From: CBDCYS01 sp965226245
GTDB taxonomy: Bacteria > Acidobacteriota > Terriglobia > Bryobacterales > UBA6623
Direction of reading: 5' to 3'
Length of the DNA stretch: 64,000 nt
NCBI GenBank assembly: GCA_965226245.1
Contig: CBDDCL010000015.1
Span: forward strand, 6,510,001 to 6,574,000
The position numbers were made by a program, and so were the translations under genes. Of the stretch, positions 7,548 to 16,479 are shown piece after piece (the first letter of the stretch is position 1; each line of letters begins with the position of its first letter). Under the pieces are notes generated by a model. It ran no database searches and was not told the DNA's origin. It worked only from the letters and a program-made list of their open reading frames with translations.

Positions 7548-8818
7548 TGGCCCCGGCGGGCAGACTGGCCGCGGCGTTTTTTCTTGCCGTGACGGCGGCG
7601 GTTTCGCAGCCGGGTTTGCCCCAGCGGATCGGCTTCTACCAATGGGCCGGCGTATTGCCCGCCAACGCCGGGGGCGACCTGCTGACAGAGGCTCGCCATC
7701 GCAGCGTCGAGATCGGAGCCCGAGTGTTTCGGCTCTACGTCGGAGCGCGGTTTGATTACATCCATCCCCCTTATTCGCCTCGCCGGTTCAGCCGGGACGG
7801 GATCAGCGAACCGCTCACGCCGGCGCGGATCCTGCGGATTCCCCGCTATCGCGAGGTTCTCGAAGACCCCAAGATCGACACGGTGATTCTTACCGTCTAT
7901 CCAATCAGCGATTACGGCGGCGGTCCCGACGACTTGAATCTTCAGCGGCCCTGGAGCAATCGCGAACGGGAATGGGAGTTCACTCAAACAAGCGAGCTGT
8001 GCCGCTACCTGTACCAGGAATTCGGCGCACTCGACAAGACCGTGATCGTCGCGAATTCCGAAGCCGACGAGAAAATGCTCGATATCATGAACTACAGCGG
8101 GTCGCCCGAAATGGCGGTCGAGAACATTCGCCGCTGGACTCAGACGCGTTTCGAGGCCATCCGCGCCGCCCGCGAAGCTCACCCTGCCGCGCGGCTGCGC
8201 ATTCTTCATGCCTTCGAGATCTCTCTCGTGAATCTGCGTATCGCCAAGCAAGGCCGCGGCTTCGGCAAGGCGCCGCCGCTGCAGCAAGCGTCAGAGCGCT
8301 CCGGCTGGAACGCGTTGAACGACGTGGTGCCGCATGTTTCCTTCGATCTGCTTTCCTACTCAGCCTACGAATCGACGAACTCGCCTTTCGAAACACGGCA
8401 ACCCGACATCGATCCCGCCGAAACAGGTTCGCGGCTCGCGTGCGACCTGGATCTCATTCAAAGCAAGGCGCGAAACTCGCTGTCGCCCGCCGGGCGCCGG
8501 GCATTCGGTGAGCGCTTCGTCATGGTCGGCGAGTTCGGATATGCCCGCGACCGCTTCGAGCATCTCGCGACAGGCGGCATTCTGCCCCGGCTACAAAGCG
8601 CACTACAAGCCGCCATCGACTGGGGATGTCCCTACATTGTGCTGTGGCAGGTTTTCGACGCCGCCCGCAACGGAGACGCCGCCTGGGGCTTCGGGATGTA
8701 CAATCGGCGAGGGCAGGCGCCCCGGCTCAAACACTCAAGGGCCGAGTGTGATTCAATCGAGAGTTGCCTCAAGGAGCTGTTGTCGGAAGGCGTCAGGGCT
8801 TGGGAAACGCCTGAATGA
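7547..8818 (+). CDS. Secreted protein, possible TIM-barrel glycoside hydrolase-like
   Basis: 423 residues starting at the ATG that overlaps the previous stop. A signal peptide is likely (RLAAAFFLAVTAAVSQPG, cleavage around residue 23). The mature protein begins RIGFYQWAGVLPANAGGDLL and carries features seen in (beta/alpha)8 barrels: VILTVYPISDYGGG, VIVANSEADEKM, and near residue 327 VMVGEFGYARDRF followed by PYIVLWQVFDA. Glu residues in NSEAD and GEFGY could be a catalytic pair, but this is inference and no family is named with confidence. It is the last gene of the coupled three-gene unit beginning at 4552. Confidence 0.6.
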   Translation: MAPAGRLAAAFFLAVTAAVSQPGLPQRIGFYQWAGVLPANAGGDLLTEARHRSVEIGARVFRLYVGARFDYIHPPYSPRRFSRDGISEPLTPARILRIPRYREVLEDPKIDTVILTVYPISDYGGGPDDLNLQRPWSNREREWEFTQTSELCRYLYQEFGALDKTVIVANSEADEKMLDIMNYSGSPEMAVENIRRWTQTRFEAIRAAREAHPAARLRILHAFEISLVNLRIAKQGRGFGKAPPLQQASERSGWNALNDVVPHVSFDLLSYSAYESTNSPFETRQPDIDPAETGSRLACDLDLIQSKARNSLSPAGRRAFGERFVMVGEFGYARDRFEHLATGGILPRLQSALQAAIDWGCPYIVLWQVFDAARNGDAAWGFGMYNRRGQAPRLKHSRAECDSIESCLKELLSEGVRAWETPE

Positions 8819-8839
8819 AGAACTTCGAAGCACGCCTCC

Positions 8840-9130
8840 TCACAACGGCCGCGCCTCCCTCAAGATCCGGCGACGCAACAGCCAGTAGAGCGAGTCTTCC
8901 GTTACGACATCGACCTTGCGCCCCAGGAGATGCTCAAGTTCATCGATGAGGCCCGTTGGGAACCACGGTGACGCGTTGGCCCCAGCCTTGACGAGTAAAT
9001 CGACGTCGCTGTCTTCCGCGGGCTGCCCGCGTGCGACTGACCCGAACAGACGAATATTCTCCGCTCCATGAGCCGAAGCGATGCGCAGAATCTCGTCCCG
9101 CTTCTCAGCGAGTAATTGCGCGATGCCCAT
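8840..9130 (-). CDS. MNT-type minimal nucleotidyltransferase (antitoxin-like)
   Basis: 96 residues with the polymerase-beta nucleotidyltransferase signature: IRLFGSVARG, then EDSDVDLLVKAG, giving the GSxxRG and DxD catalytic elements. Such proteins usually act as MntA antitoxins that AMPylate an adjacent HEPN RNase toxin. Here no HEPN gene is seen on either side. Downstream is the end of the convergent secreted-protein gene and upstream is the bicupin gene. It is therefore an orphan or the survivor of a lost pair. Confidence 0.8.
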   Translation of the reverse strand: MGIAQLLAEKRDEILRIASAHGAENIRLFGSVARGQPAEDSDVDLLVKAGANASPWFPTGLIDELEHLLGRKVDVVTEDSLYWLLRRRILREARPL

Positions 9131-9207
9131 CGTCTGTTGTCATTTTCTCATAGCACGTAGAATCGCCAAGCTTTCATATCGTGAGTTCCCCACGCCGCCG
9201 TGCCGAA

Positions 9208-10215
9208 TCAGTGCGGTGCGTCGAACAGGTGATTTGCGCTCGGGAAAGTGCTGCTGGTCAGGCGGCAGTTGAGACCGTCCGCTCCCAGGAATTGCGGAAT
9301 GTGGAACGTCTTCGGCGGCGCGTAGACAATGTCGCCTTGCTTGGCGATCACCGGATGCTCGAAATCGCCCTCGAAGATCCATTGCAGCTCGCCCAGCATG
9401 ATCACCCAAAACTCAGCGAAGTCCGAGTGGAAATGGCCGCGATAGCCTGGCGCGACTTTTCGTTCGGCGCTGGCCTGGCCGCAGATGAAATTGCCTCGAA
9501 CGCGGTTCTTGCGCATGGCGGGCTGGCTCCAGCGTGGCTTGCCCTTGTTCTCCTCGGCAAGGTCATGGATGTTGACGTGATGGAACCAGGGCTTGCCGTC
9601 AAGGTCGGGAACGTCCAGCGGGTTGGGGCCGGCCGACAGACGAATGGGAATGTACTCGCTGGAGCGGCCACTAGCCGGGGCCGGGCGTTGCTCGAATACC
9701 GGTGTCGCTCCAGCTAAAGTCACTTCGAAACGAATCGCGGGCTTGTCTCCCACGACCTCTAGCGAATGCAGTAGCCGCTCGGGAGCGAATACATAAGAGC
9801 CTTTGCGCGCTGCAATCTTTTCGAACGTGCCGTCGGGCCTCTCGATCTCGAAGTCAATGCGGCCCTCGAGCACGGCCCACCAGGCCGGCGAGTCGGCGTA
9901 GAGCCTGCGCTCGTATCTCGAACCCGGCGGCTGCTGAATCATGTACGCCCGGCTGTTGCTGTCGGCGATCACCACTTCGCGCCAGGCTGCCTGGCCCGCG
10001 TGCTTGGCCTTCAGATCCGCCAGTCGGGTGACGGGCTTCATGGGAGGCTGGTAAGCGGTTTTCTGAATCGGCTTGGGGAAGTAGAAGACGCGTTCTTGTT
10101 GCTGTTGAGGAGGGTTGGCCGGGCTGGCGGGCTGCTGCGCCAGCGACGGCACCGTGGCCAGGACGGCGGCAATGAGTAACGAAGAAGGAAAGATCGCTCG
10201 GTTTGTTCTCGGCAT
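9208..10215 (-). CDS. Secreted bicupin protein
   Basis: 335 residues with an N-terminal signal peptide (FPSSLLIAAVLATVPSLAQQ). Two cupin beta-barrels follow. The first spans roughly residues 75-165 (WWAVLEGRIDFEIERPDGTF, GSYVFAPERLLHSLEVVG). The second lies near 235-310 and has likely metal ligands in GHFHSDFAEFWVIMLGE and KTFHIPQF. A metal-dependent dioxygenase or isomerase role is possible, but the substrate cannot be inferred. It is divergent from the acyltransferase fusion gene at 10457 and appears to be a single transcription unit. Confidence 0.75.
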   Translation of the reverse strand: MPRTNRAIFPSSLLIAAVLATVPSLAQQPASPANPPQQQQERVFYFPKPIQKTAYQPPMKPVTRLADLKAKHAGQAAWREVVIADSNSRAYMIQQPPGSRYERRLYADSPAWWAVLEGRIDFEIERPDGTFEKIAARKGSYVFAPERLLHSLEVVGDKPAIRFEVTLAGATPVFEQRPAPASGRSSEYIPIRLSAGPNPLDVPDLDGKPWFHHVNIHDLAEENKGKPRWSQPAMRKNRVRGNFICGQASAERKVAPGYRGHFHSDFAEFWVIMLGELQWIFEGDFEHPVIAKQGDIVYAPPKTFHIPQFLGADGLNCRLTSSTFPSANHLFDAPH

Positions 10216-10456
10216 GGCGTTGACCTCGGGATACCCCCCATTTTTTCACAACCCTCGCTCACTGGTTCTATTTTCTTTTTGGCGACCCAACGTGCGACGG
10301 CTCGCGAGCGGATTCAGATCTTGAAAGATTGCCAGGACTTGCCGGATTTGACCCACTCACTTGCGTTCGGGGCTCTGACACGGCATTCCGACACGGCATT
10401 CCGATCCACCCTGGTAGACTACCCTCGAACTCCTCAGGCAGTATTACTTCGATCCG
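10216..10456. promoter_or_regulatory. Divergent intergenic region
   Basis: 241 bases between divergent genes should hold both promoters; none is clear enough to call. Within it cacggcattccga is repeated in tandem (10379-10405), and 10345-10378 resembles the gttcggggctctga core of the interspersed repeats at 21320 and 44191. Confidence 0.35.
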
Positions 10457-13400
10457 ATGGCTTTTGGACGATACAGCGATCTTCTTCGAGTGCGCGGCTT
10501 TCAAGCGCTTCTTTGGACTCAGTTTCTGGGCGCCCTCAATGACAGCGTCTACAAGATCGTCGTGACGCTGTTAGCCTTAACCGCCGCGACAAGCAATGGC
10601 GGCGGCAGCCGTGAACTTGCCCTGGTCGGCGCCGTCTTTATCCTCCCCTTCTTCCTTTTTTCGGGCTATGCCGGCCACCTGGCGGATGTTCACAACAAAC
10701 GAACCATCTTGATCGCCACGAAGTCTCTCGAGGTCGGCTCGATGCTGCTGGCCGTATTGGCGCTGTATCTCGGGCGGTTTGAGTTGATGTTGCTGGTGCT
10801 TTTCTTGATGGCGTTGCAATCGACGCTGTTCAGTCCGGCGAAATATGGTGTTCTGCCGGAGATGGTCGCCGACAAGGATCTTTCGCGCGCCAACGCCCTG
10901 ATTCAGATGAGCACGAATCTGGCGATCATCGCCGGCACCTCGATCGGCGGGGAATTGCTTGGGGTTTGGAGGGAACGCACTTGGCTGATCGGCTGCTTGC
11001 TGACCGCAGTGGCCGTGATCGGATTCGCCGCGAGTTTCGGCATCTCGAAAGTGCCGGATCCGCGGTCCCGGAAAACCTTTTCGCTCAACCCCTGGTCGGA
11101 AATCTTCGAAGGCTTTCGGTATTTGCGGAGGGACAAGCCGCTGTGGCTGACCGTGCTCGGCATCTCCTATTTCTGGATGCTGGGAGCACTGTTGCAGTTG
11201 GACATTATTCTGTTTGCGCGCGATCTGCTTCAAGTGACCGAGGAGTGGAGCGCCCGGCTGATTACTTTTCTCGGTGTCGGCATTGCCCTGGGCAGTATGG
11301 CGGCGGGGCGTCTGTCAGGTGACAAAGTGGAATTGGGGCTGACGCCACTGGGCTCGATCGGGATGGGTTTCGCCGGGTTGTGGCTGGCGTCTTCTGGCAA
11401 TTCCTACACTTGGGCCGCGGTCTCGATGGGCTTTCTCGGCTTTGCCGGCGGGCTGTTCATCGTTCCGCTGTCGTCTCTGCTGCAGCAACGAAGCGATCCC
11501 AAAGAACGGGGCCGCTTGATCGCCACGAACAACTTTTTCAATATGTTCGGGGTGCTGCTGGCCTCAGGCGCGCTTTATTTGCTGGCGGATGTTCTTGCGT
11601 TTTCGCCTGACCGCATCGTTGGGCTGTTCGGGTGGCTCACGTTTGCCGTGACGCTTTACATGCTCACGCTCATCCCCGACTTCCTGATCCGCTTTGTTCT
11701 GTGGGGGCTCACCCATACCTTCTATCGCATTCGAATCGTGGGACAGGAGAATGTTCCGTTTCGCGGTCCGGCATTGCTGGTGAGCAATCACGTCTCACTC
11801 ATTGACGGGTTCTTCGTCGGCGCCTGCGTGCAGCGTTTCATCCGCTTCCTGGTTTATCGCCCTTACTACGAGCAGCAGCCCTTTCACTGGGTCTTGCGGA
11901 AAATGAATGCGATCCCCATTCAAGGCGGTGACCCGGAAAAAGTCGCCGAGTCGATCGAGCTGGCCCGCGAGCAACTGCGCCAAGGTCACCTCGTCTGCAT
12001 ATTCGCCGAAGGTTCAGTGAGCCGGACGGGAGGCATGCTGCCCTTCAAGCACGGCTTTGAACGAATCATGGAAGGGGTCCATGTTGAAGGGCTCGATGTT
12101 GAAAGGCTGGATGTCCCGATCATTCCGGTCAATCTGGACCGGGTTTGGGGAAGCATCTTCAGTTTCAAGGACGGGCGGCTCTTCTTTCGCTGGCCGCGGC
12201 ATTTTCCGTATCCAGTTACGGTGTCTTTCGGCGCGCCGCTTCCCTCCTCGGCCAAGGCTCCGCAAGTGCGGCAGGCGGTGCTCGAACTTGGCAGCGAGGC
12301 GGCGACGCTGCGGCGATCCGGGCGCGACCAACTGCATCTCCGTTTCATCCGGACCGCCAAGCGAGGGTGGTTTCGCTTTGCTGTCGCGGACGGCCATCGC
12401 CGCTTGACGTATGGCTCTGTTCTCGTGGAAAGCTTGCTGCTGGCAAGGCGGCTGAGAAAAGCGGCCGGGAGCGGCAGCCCGACGCCGCGAAGGAGGATTG
12501 GCCTGCTGCTGCCTCCTTCCACCGAGGCGGTGCTGGCGAACCTGGCTGTGTTGTTCGCGGGCTGGATCCCCGTCAACTTGCCGCGGGACGCATCGCCGGA
12601 TCAGCTCTCGGAGATCGTCAAGCGCTGCGGCATTCGCACGGTCATTGGTTCCCGCCGGGTGCCGATCGAGCCGGGGATGACGTTTGAAGAGGCGCTTTCC
12701 ATGGAAGAGTTGGCAAGCCGGCGCTCCGGGCTGGGGCGAGCGATCGCGGCCGCCGCCCTCTTTCTGCTGCCGGCGCGCCTGCTGCAAGCCGCCTGCCAGC
12801 GCAAACAGGATACACCCGATAGCCTGGCGACAGTGGTTCATACAGCCGGAGTGCCGGGCGCGCCGAAAAGCGTCATGCTTTCGCACTACAACATCATCTC
12901 GAACGTCGAAGCCTTCGAGCAGATTTTTTGGGTCAACCGCCAGGATCGAGTCGCCGGCAGCCTGCCTTTTCATCACGCTCTGGGATTGACCGCGACCTTG
13001 TGGTTTCCGCTTCTGGCCGGTTGCGGAGTTCTCTACCACGACGATCCGGCGGACGCCTCGGGCATGGGACAACTGGCCGGCCGATACGGCGGCACGATCT
13101 TGGTGGCGAGGCCGGCGCAATACTCCGCCTATCTGTCAGACGTCCCGCCAGAGGATTTTAGAATGCTGCGGTCCGCTCTAGTGGGAGGCTCGGTGACAGA
13201 GCCGCACCTGGTGCGCCGGTTTCAAGAAAAGTTCGGAGTGGAGCTGATCGAGGGCTATGGCTTGGCGGAGATGACAGCCGTTGTCGCCGTCAACGTACCG
13301 GACTACGAACAGGGACGCAGAAAACAAGTGGGCAGCAAGCTGGGCACGGTCGGGCATCCCGTCCCGGGCGTCAGCGCCAAGGTCGTCGACGATTCAACGG

Positions 13401-13576
13401 GCGAAACACTGCTGGGCGATCAAGAGGGACTGCTGCTCGTCAAAGGCCCCGGCCGCATGCTGGGCTACCTCGACGGCAGCGAGCGGAAGGCCGCTTCCCT
13501 GGGTAACGGCTGGCTGGAAACCGGCGACCGCGCCGTAATGGACGGTGACGGCTTCATACGAATCATCGCCCCGTGA
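10457..13576 (+). CDS. LplT-like transporter / PlsC acyltransferase / acyl-ACP synthetase fusion, C-terminally truncated
   Basis: 1,039 residues with three parts. Residues 1-410 are a 12-TM MFS lysophospholipid-transporter-like domain (LWTQFLGALNDSVYKIVVTL). Residues ~430-620 are a PlsC-type acyltransferase with NHVSLIDG (NHxxxxD) near 443 and FAEGSVSRTGG near 515. From ~640 comes an AMP-forming ligase with HTAGVPGAPKSVMLSH near 794, GYGLAEMTAV near 932 and ETGDRAVMDGDGF near 1021. E. coli encodes the same functions as separate LplT and Aas for lysophosphatidylethanolamine recycling. The ligase stops at FIRIIAP, lacking about 90 residues including its lysine-bearing C-terminal lid. The +1 frame continues (SPRDLIKNPG) before the MITE at 13593, so a frameshift plus insertion removed the end. 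Transport and acyltransferase could persist, but ligase activity is doubtful. Confidence 0.85.
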   Translation: MAFGRYSDLLRVRGFQALLWTQFLGALNDSVYKIVVTLLALTAATSNGGGSRELALVGAVFILPFFLFSGYAGHLADVHNKRTILIATKSLEVGSMLLAVLALYLGRFELMLLVLFLMALQSTLFSPAKYGVLPEMVADKDLSRANALIQMSTNLAIIAGTSIGGELLGVWRERTWLIGCLLTAVAVIGFAASFGISKVPDPRSRKTFSLNPWSEIFEGFRYLRRDKPLWLTVLGISYFWMLGALLQLDIILFARDLLQVTEEWSARLITFLGVGIALGSMAAGRLSGDKVELGLTPLGSIGMGFAGLWLASSGNSYTWAAVSMGFLGFAGGLFIVPLSSLLQQRSDPKERGRLIATNNFFNMFGVLLASGALYLLADVLAFSPDRIVGLFGWLTFAVTLYMLTLIPDFLIRFVLWGLTHTFYRIRIVGQENVPFRGPALLVSNHVSLIDGFFVGACVQRFIRFLVYRPYYEQQPFHWVLRKMNAIPIQGGDPEKVAESIELAREQLRQGHLVCIFAEGSVSRTGGMLPFKHGFERIMEGVHVEGLDVERLDVPIIPVNLDRVWGSIFSFKDGRLFFRWPRHFPYPVTVSFGAPLPSSAKAPQVRQAVLELGSEAATLRRSGRDQLHLRFIRTAKRGWFRFAVADGHRRLTYGSVLVESLLLARRLRKAAGSGSPTPRRRIGLLLPPSTEAVLANLAVLFAGWIPVNLPRDASPDQLSEIVKRCGIRTVIGSRRVPIEPGMTFEEALSMEELASRRSGLGRAIAAAALFLLPARLLQAACQRKQDTPDSLATVVHTAGVPGAPKSVMLSHYNIISNVEAFEQIFWVNRQDRVAGSLPFHHALGLTATLWFPLLAGCGVLYHDDPADASGMGQLAGRYGGTILVARPAQYSAYLSDVPPEDFRMLRSALVGGSVTEPHLVRRFQEKFGVELIEGYGLAEMTAVVAVNVPDYEQGRRKQVGSKLGTVGHPVPGVSAKVVDDSTGETLLGDQEGLLLVKGPGRMLGYLDGSERKAASLGNGWLETGDRAVMDGDGFIRIIAP

Positions 13577-13592
13577 CCTGATCAAGAATCCC

Positions 13593-13764
13593 GGCTAGCT
13601 AGTTTGCGGCGCAAAATGCGTGAGGCCGCTATTCGGGGACTGTCACCAATTTTCGCGCCGGTTTGGTTTCTTCGCCTAAACCGTTAAAGTGCGAGGCGCG
13701 AAATTTGGCTGACTGTCCCCAGAGCAATGAATTCCCGAATTCTGCGCCGGAAACTAGCTAGCGG
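13593..13764. mobile_element. MITE-like palindromic element
   Basis: A 172-bp non-coding element with imperfect terminal inverted repeats of about 24 bp (ggctagctagtttgcggcgc at the left, its complement with gccgctagctagtttccggc at the right). A second nested inverted repeat lies inside (ggggactgtcaccaattttc against gctgactgtcccc). It fills the gap between the truncated end of the fusion gene (13576) and the selB stop (13772), and coincides with loss of the fusion gene's 3' end. No transposase is inside. Confidence 0.7.
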
Positions 13765-13771
13765 CATTCGA

Positions 13772-15685
13772 TCACAGGATCACGCGTTCATCTCCTACCC
13801 TTCGCGTTACCCTTTCGCGATCTAGGTACTCCAATAGGGGGATGGCGTATTTGCGGCTGATTTCCGCCAGTTCCTTGAAGACCGGAACGGTGATTCGATC
13901 CGACTCTCTTTTCTGGTCTTGCAGCAGACTCTTCAGGCGCTCGATTGAATCGCGGTGGAAGACCAGATCCGGGCTCACTTTCACGAGCAGTTTTTCGCGC
14001 AGCAAGCCTTGCAGAATTCTTCGCGCTCGGGGAGCGTCGATCCGCAACTGGGACAGCAACTCGGGCAGCGCCGGCACCCTCAGGCCCGCCTGCTCGAAAG
14101 CGGAGACGATCTTGTCACGCGCCTCTTGTTCGTCTTGCCGCAACACCACCCGGTGAGTCAGCAGCCTCACCGTCTCGCCGTCAACGGCCACCTTCTTGTC
14201 TCGGATCAGGCGGGCCAGCAGCGCATCAACAAAGAACGCGGGCGCCTTGGCGAACTCTGCACTGCGCAGGGCTTCTTTCGGAGCGCCCGGCAAGAGCGGG
14301 TTTTGCTTGTGGAACTGCCCGAGAAAAGTGGTGACCTGGCTCAGCGCCGCGCCAAACGGATCACGATGCACCAGCCACGCTGGAGAGTCGTGCACTTTGA
14401 CCGCGACACCTTGCTGCTCGAGCGTCTGAACGGCATGCTTGTATTCCTCATCGAGCCAGGCCGTTCGGGAGATGATTTCGGCTGAGGTAAGCCCGTGGGC
14501 TTCACCCCGTACCAGAGCTTCCAGCACCTCATGGGATTGACCTGTCTCGAGTATTTGCAGCTTGGACAACCAATCTTCCGCGGTACGATGGCGGGGAGCC
14601 AAATTGTCGAGCACCACGCCGCCGCCAATCGTGATGACCGGAGAAAACTGCCGGATGATAAAGCGGTCTCCGCGGAGCACAACCAGCGGATGCTGGAAAC
14701 GGACCTGCGTATAGGCCGGCTCCCCCGGTTTCAGCGCGGAACGCCGGTCGAGAAAGTAGACGCGCCCTTCGATCTCAGCGGCGCCGGTGTGGAAGTGGAC
14801 ACGGGCGCCGTACTTCAGAGATCTTGCCGAAGGCAATAAATTCAGCAAGCAGTCGATCCGGCGGCTGGGCTGGAACTTGCCGGCGGCGGCCAGAACCATG
14901 CCGCGATGCAAGCTGGATGCATCAACCCCGGCAAGGTTGATGGCGGTTCGTTGTCCCGCGAAGGCGCGTTCAGCTTGGCGGCCGTGAACTTCGATACCCC
15001 GCACCCGCACCCGCACCCGCACCCGCCGCTGATGCGGCAAGATCTCGACCTCTGAGTCGGCGCCGAGCGAACCGGAAACCATCGTCCCGGTCACGACGCT
15101 GCCAAAGCCCTTCATGACGAAGACGCGGTCGATCGGCAGCCGGAAATGATTGCGGCTGTTCTTGGGTTTGGTATCACGCGCCAATTGTCCCAGGTGCCGC
15201 AGCAGGTCTTCGACACCTTCGCCAGTTTTTGAGCTGATGGGGACAATCGGCGCGCCCTCGAGAAATGATCCAGCGAGGTATTCCTCGGTTTCGAGCTTGA
15301 CCAGCTCGACCAGATCGCTGCCGGCCATGTCGATCTTGGTGAGAGCGACCAACCCTTTTCGAATATCGAGCAGGCGGCAGATGTCGAAGTGTTCGCGGGT
15401 TTGCGGCATGATCGACTCGTCGGCGGCGATCACGAGCAGGACGAGGTCGATCCCGCCGACGCCCGCCAGCATGTTCTTGACGAACTTTTCGTGTCCGGGC
15501 ACGTCGACAAAGCCGAGGCGCAGGTCATTGCCTAAGTCGAGGTGGGCGAACCCGAGGTCGATGGTGATGCCGCGGCGCTTTTCTTCCTCGAGCCGGTCGG
15601 CATCGATGCCGGTGAGGGCCTTGACGAGCGCGGTCTTGCCGTGATCAATGTGGCCCGCGGTGCCGACCATGATGTGCTTGGTCAC
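13772..15685 (-). CDS. selB: Selenocysteine-specific elongation factor SelB
   Basis: 637 residues, normal for the family. The GTPase domain has G1 GHIDHGKT (11-18), G2 RGITI (38-42), G3 DVPGHE (61-66) and G4 TKID. Beta-barrel domains follow, then C-terminal winged-helix repeats that read the SECIS hairpin (YAIPLLEYLDRERVTRRVGD at the end). SelB delivers Sec-tRNA to in-frame UGA, so the genome should also encode selA, selD, selC and at least one selenoprotein; none is in this window. A hexamer microsatellite (cgcacc units, 15001-15030) gives a VRVRVRVR run in domain II near residues 218-225 where relatives have a shorter VRVRG. The upstream neighbour is pcm, with a 143-base gap. Confidence 0.93.
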   Translation of the reverse strand: MTKHIMVGTAGHIDHGKTALVKALTGIDADRLEEEKRRGITIDLGFAHLDLGNDLRLGFVDVPGHEKFVKNMLAGVGGIDLVLLVIAADESIMPQTREHFDICRLLDIRKGLVALTKIDMAGSDLVELVKLETEEYLAGSFLEGAPIVPISSKTGEGVEDLLRHLGQLARDTKPKNSRNHFRLPIDRVFVMKGFGSVVTGTMVSGSLGADSEVEILPHQRRVRVRVRVRGIEVHGRQAERAFAGQRTAINLAGVDASSLHRGMVLAAAGKFQPSRRIDCLLNLLPSARSLKYGARVHFHTGAAEIEGRVYFLDRRSALKPGEPAYTQVRFQHPLVVLRGDRFIIRQFSPVITIGGGVVLDNLAPRHRTAEDWLSKLQILETGQSHEVLEALVRGEAHGLTSAEIISRTAWLDEEYKHAVQTLEQQGVAVKVHDSPAWLVHRDPFGAALSQVTTFLGQFHKQNPLLPGAPKEALRSAEFAKAPAFFVDALLARLIRDKKVAVDGETVRLLTHRVVLRQDEQEARDKIVSAFEQAGLRVPALPELLSQLRIDAPRARRILQGLLREKLLVKVSPDLVFHRDSIERLKSLLQDQKRESDRITVPVFKELAEISRKYAIPLLEYLDRERVTRRVGDERVIL

Positions 15686-15828
15686 GGCTTAGTCAGTTCT
15701 CCCGGCAAGCCCGAACAGCACGCGTTCGGACGAAAAAGATCCTCCCGAGCAATCGGAAGGCGGCATGAGTTGGGCCCGCGCCACCTGAGACGGCCGCGCC
15801 GCCCGCACCCCAGCCCCGCCGTCGCCTC

Positions 15829-16479
15829 CTAACTTTGCCAACCTTGCTTTCCTCGCAACGGTACGAAGCGGCAAGCGGTGATGCGTTTCGTATCCAGCGT
15901 GGCGCTGATTTTTCGGATCAGCCGCAACTCCTGATCGTGAACGGAACCTACCGGAATCACGAGCCGGCCTGCTTCTTCGTCTAGCTGCTCCAGCAGTGCC
16001 GGGGGCACGTCCGGCGCTGCCGCGGCAACGGAGATCGCCTGGAAAGGGGCTGCTCGGGGATATCCTAGCGTACCGTCAGCGCCGATGACGCTGACGCGCT
16101 CGCCGAAGCCTGTCCTCGCAAGGTTGTCGCGGGCCGAGTTGACGAGCGCGGGTTCGATCTCAATGGCGTAAATATGCTCCGCCAGCAGCGCCATGACTGC
16201 CGCGGCGTAACCGCACCCCGCCCCAATCTCCAGAACGCGATCGTCTTCTTCGAGATTCAAGGCCTCAGCCATGGCCGCGACCATATACGGCTGCGAAATC
16301 GTTTGGCGCGCTCCGATTGGCTCGGGTTCGTCGGCATAGGCCCGATGACGGCTCGCCGGCGGCACGAATTCGTGACGCGGCACGGTCTCCATTGCCTTGA
16401 GAACGCGCTCATTCCGGATGCCGCGCTTGCGGAGTTGCACGTCGACCATCTGCTGGCGCAACTCATCCCAGGCCTTCAC
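15829..16479 (-). CDS. pcm: Protein-L-isoaspartate O-methyltransferase
   Basis: 216 residues. It repairs isoaspartyl damage in proteins using S-adenosylmethionine. The family's N-terminal block is clear (LRKRGIRNERVLKAMETVPR, HEFVPP), followed by the substrate loop QTISQPYMVAAM, SAM motif I VLEIGAGCGYAAAV, and AIEIEP. The ATG immediately abuts the stop of tamB (16480-16482), so it is co-transcribed with the outer-membrane assembly genes. The C-terminus (ITACRFVPLRGKQGW) has the usual CRFVPL-G pattern. Confidence 0.93.
   Translation of the reverse strand: MKAWDELRQQMVDVQLRKRGIRNERVLKAMETVPRHEFVPPASRHRAYADEPEPIGARQTISQPYMVAAMAEALNLEEDDRVLEIGAGCGYAAAVMALLAEHIYAIEIEPALVNSARDNLARTGFGERVSVIGADGTLGYPRAAPFQAISVAAAAPDVPPALLEQLDEEAGRLVIPVGSVHDQELRLIRKISATLDTKRITACRFVPLRGKQGWQS

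Noticed and set aside
13577..15828. tRNA-Sec, selA or selD next to selB
   Set aside because: Neither the spacers around selB nor neighbouring genes show a long-variable-arm tRNA with TCA anticodon or the Sec synthase genes.
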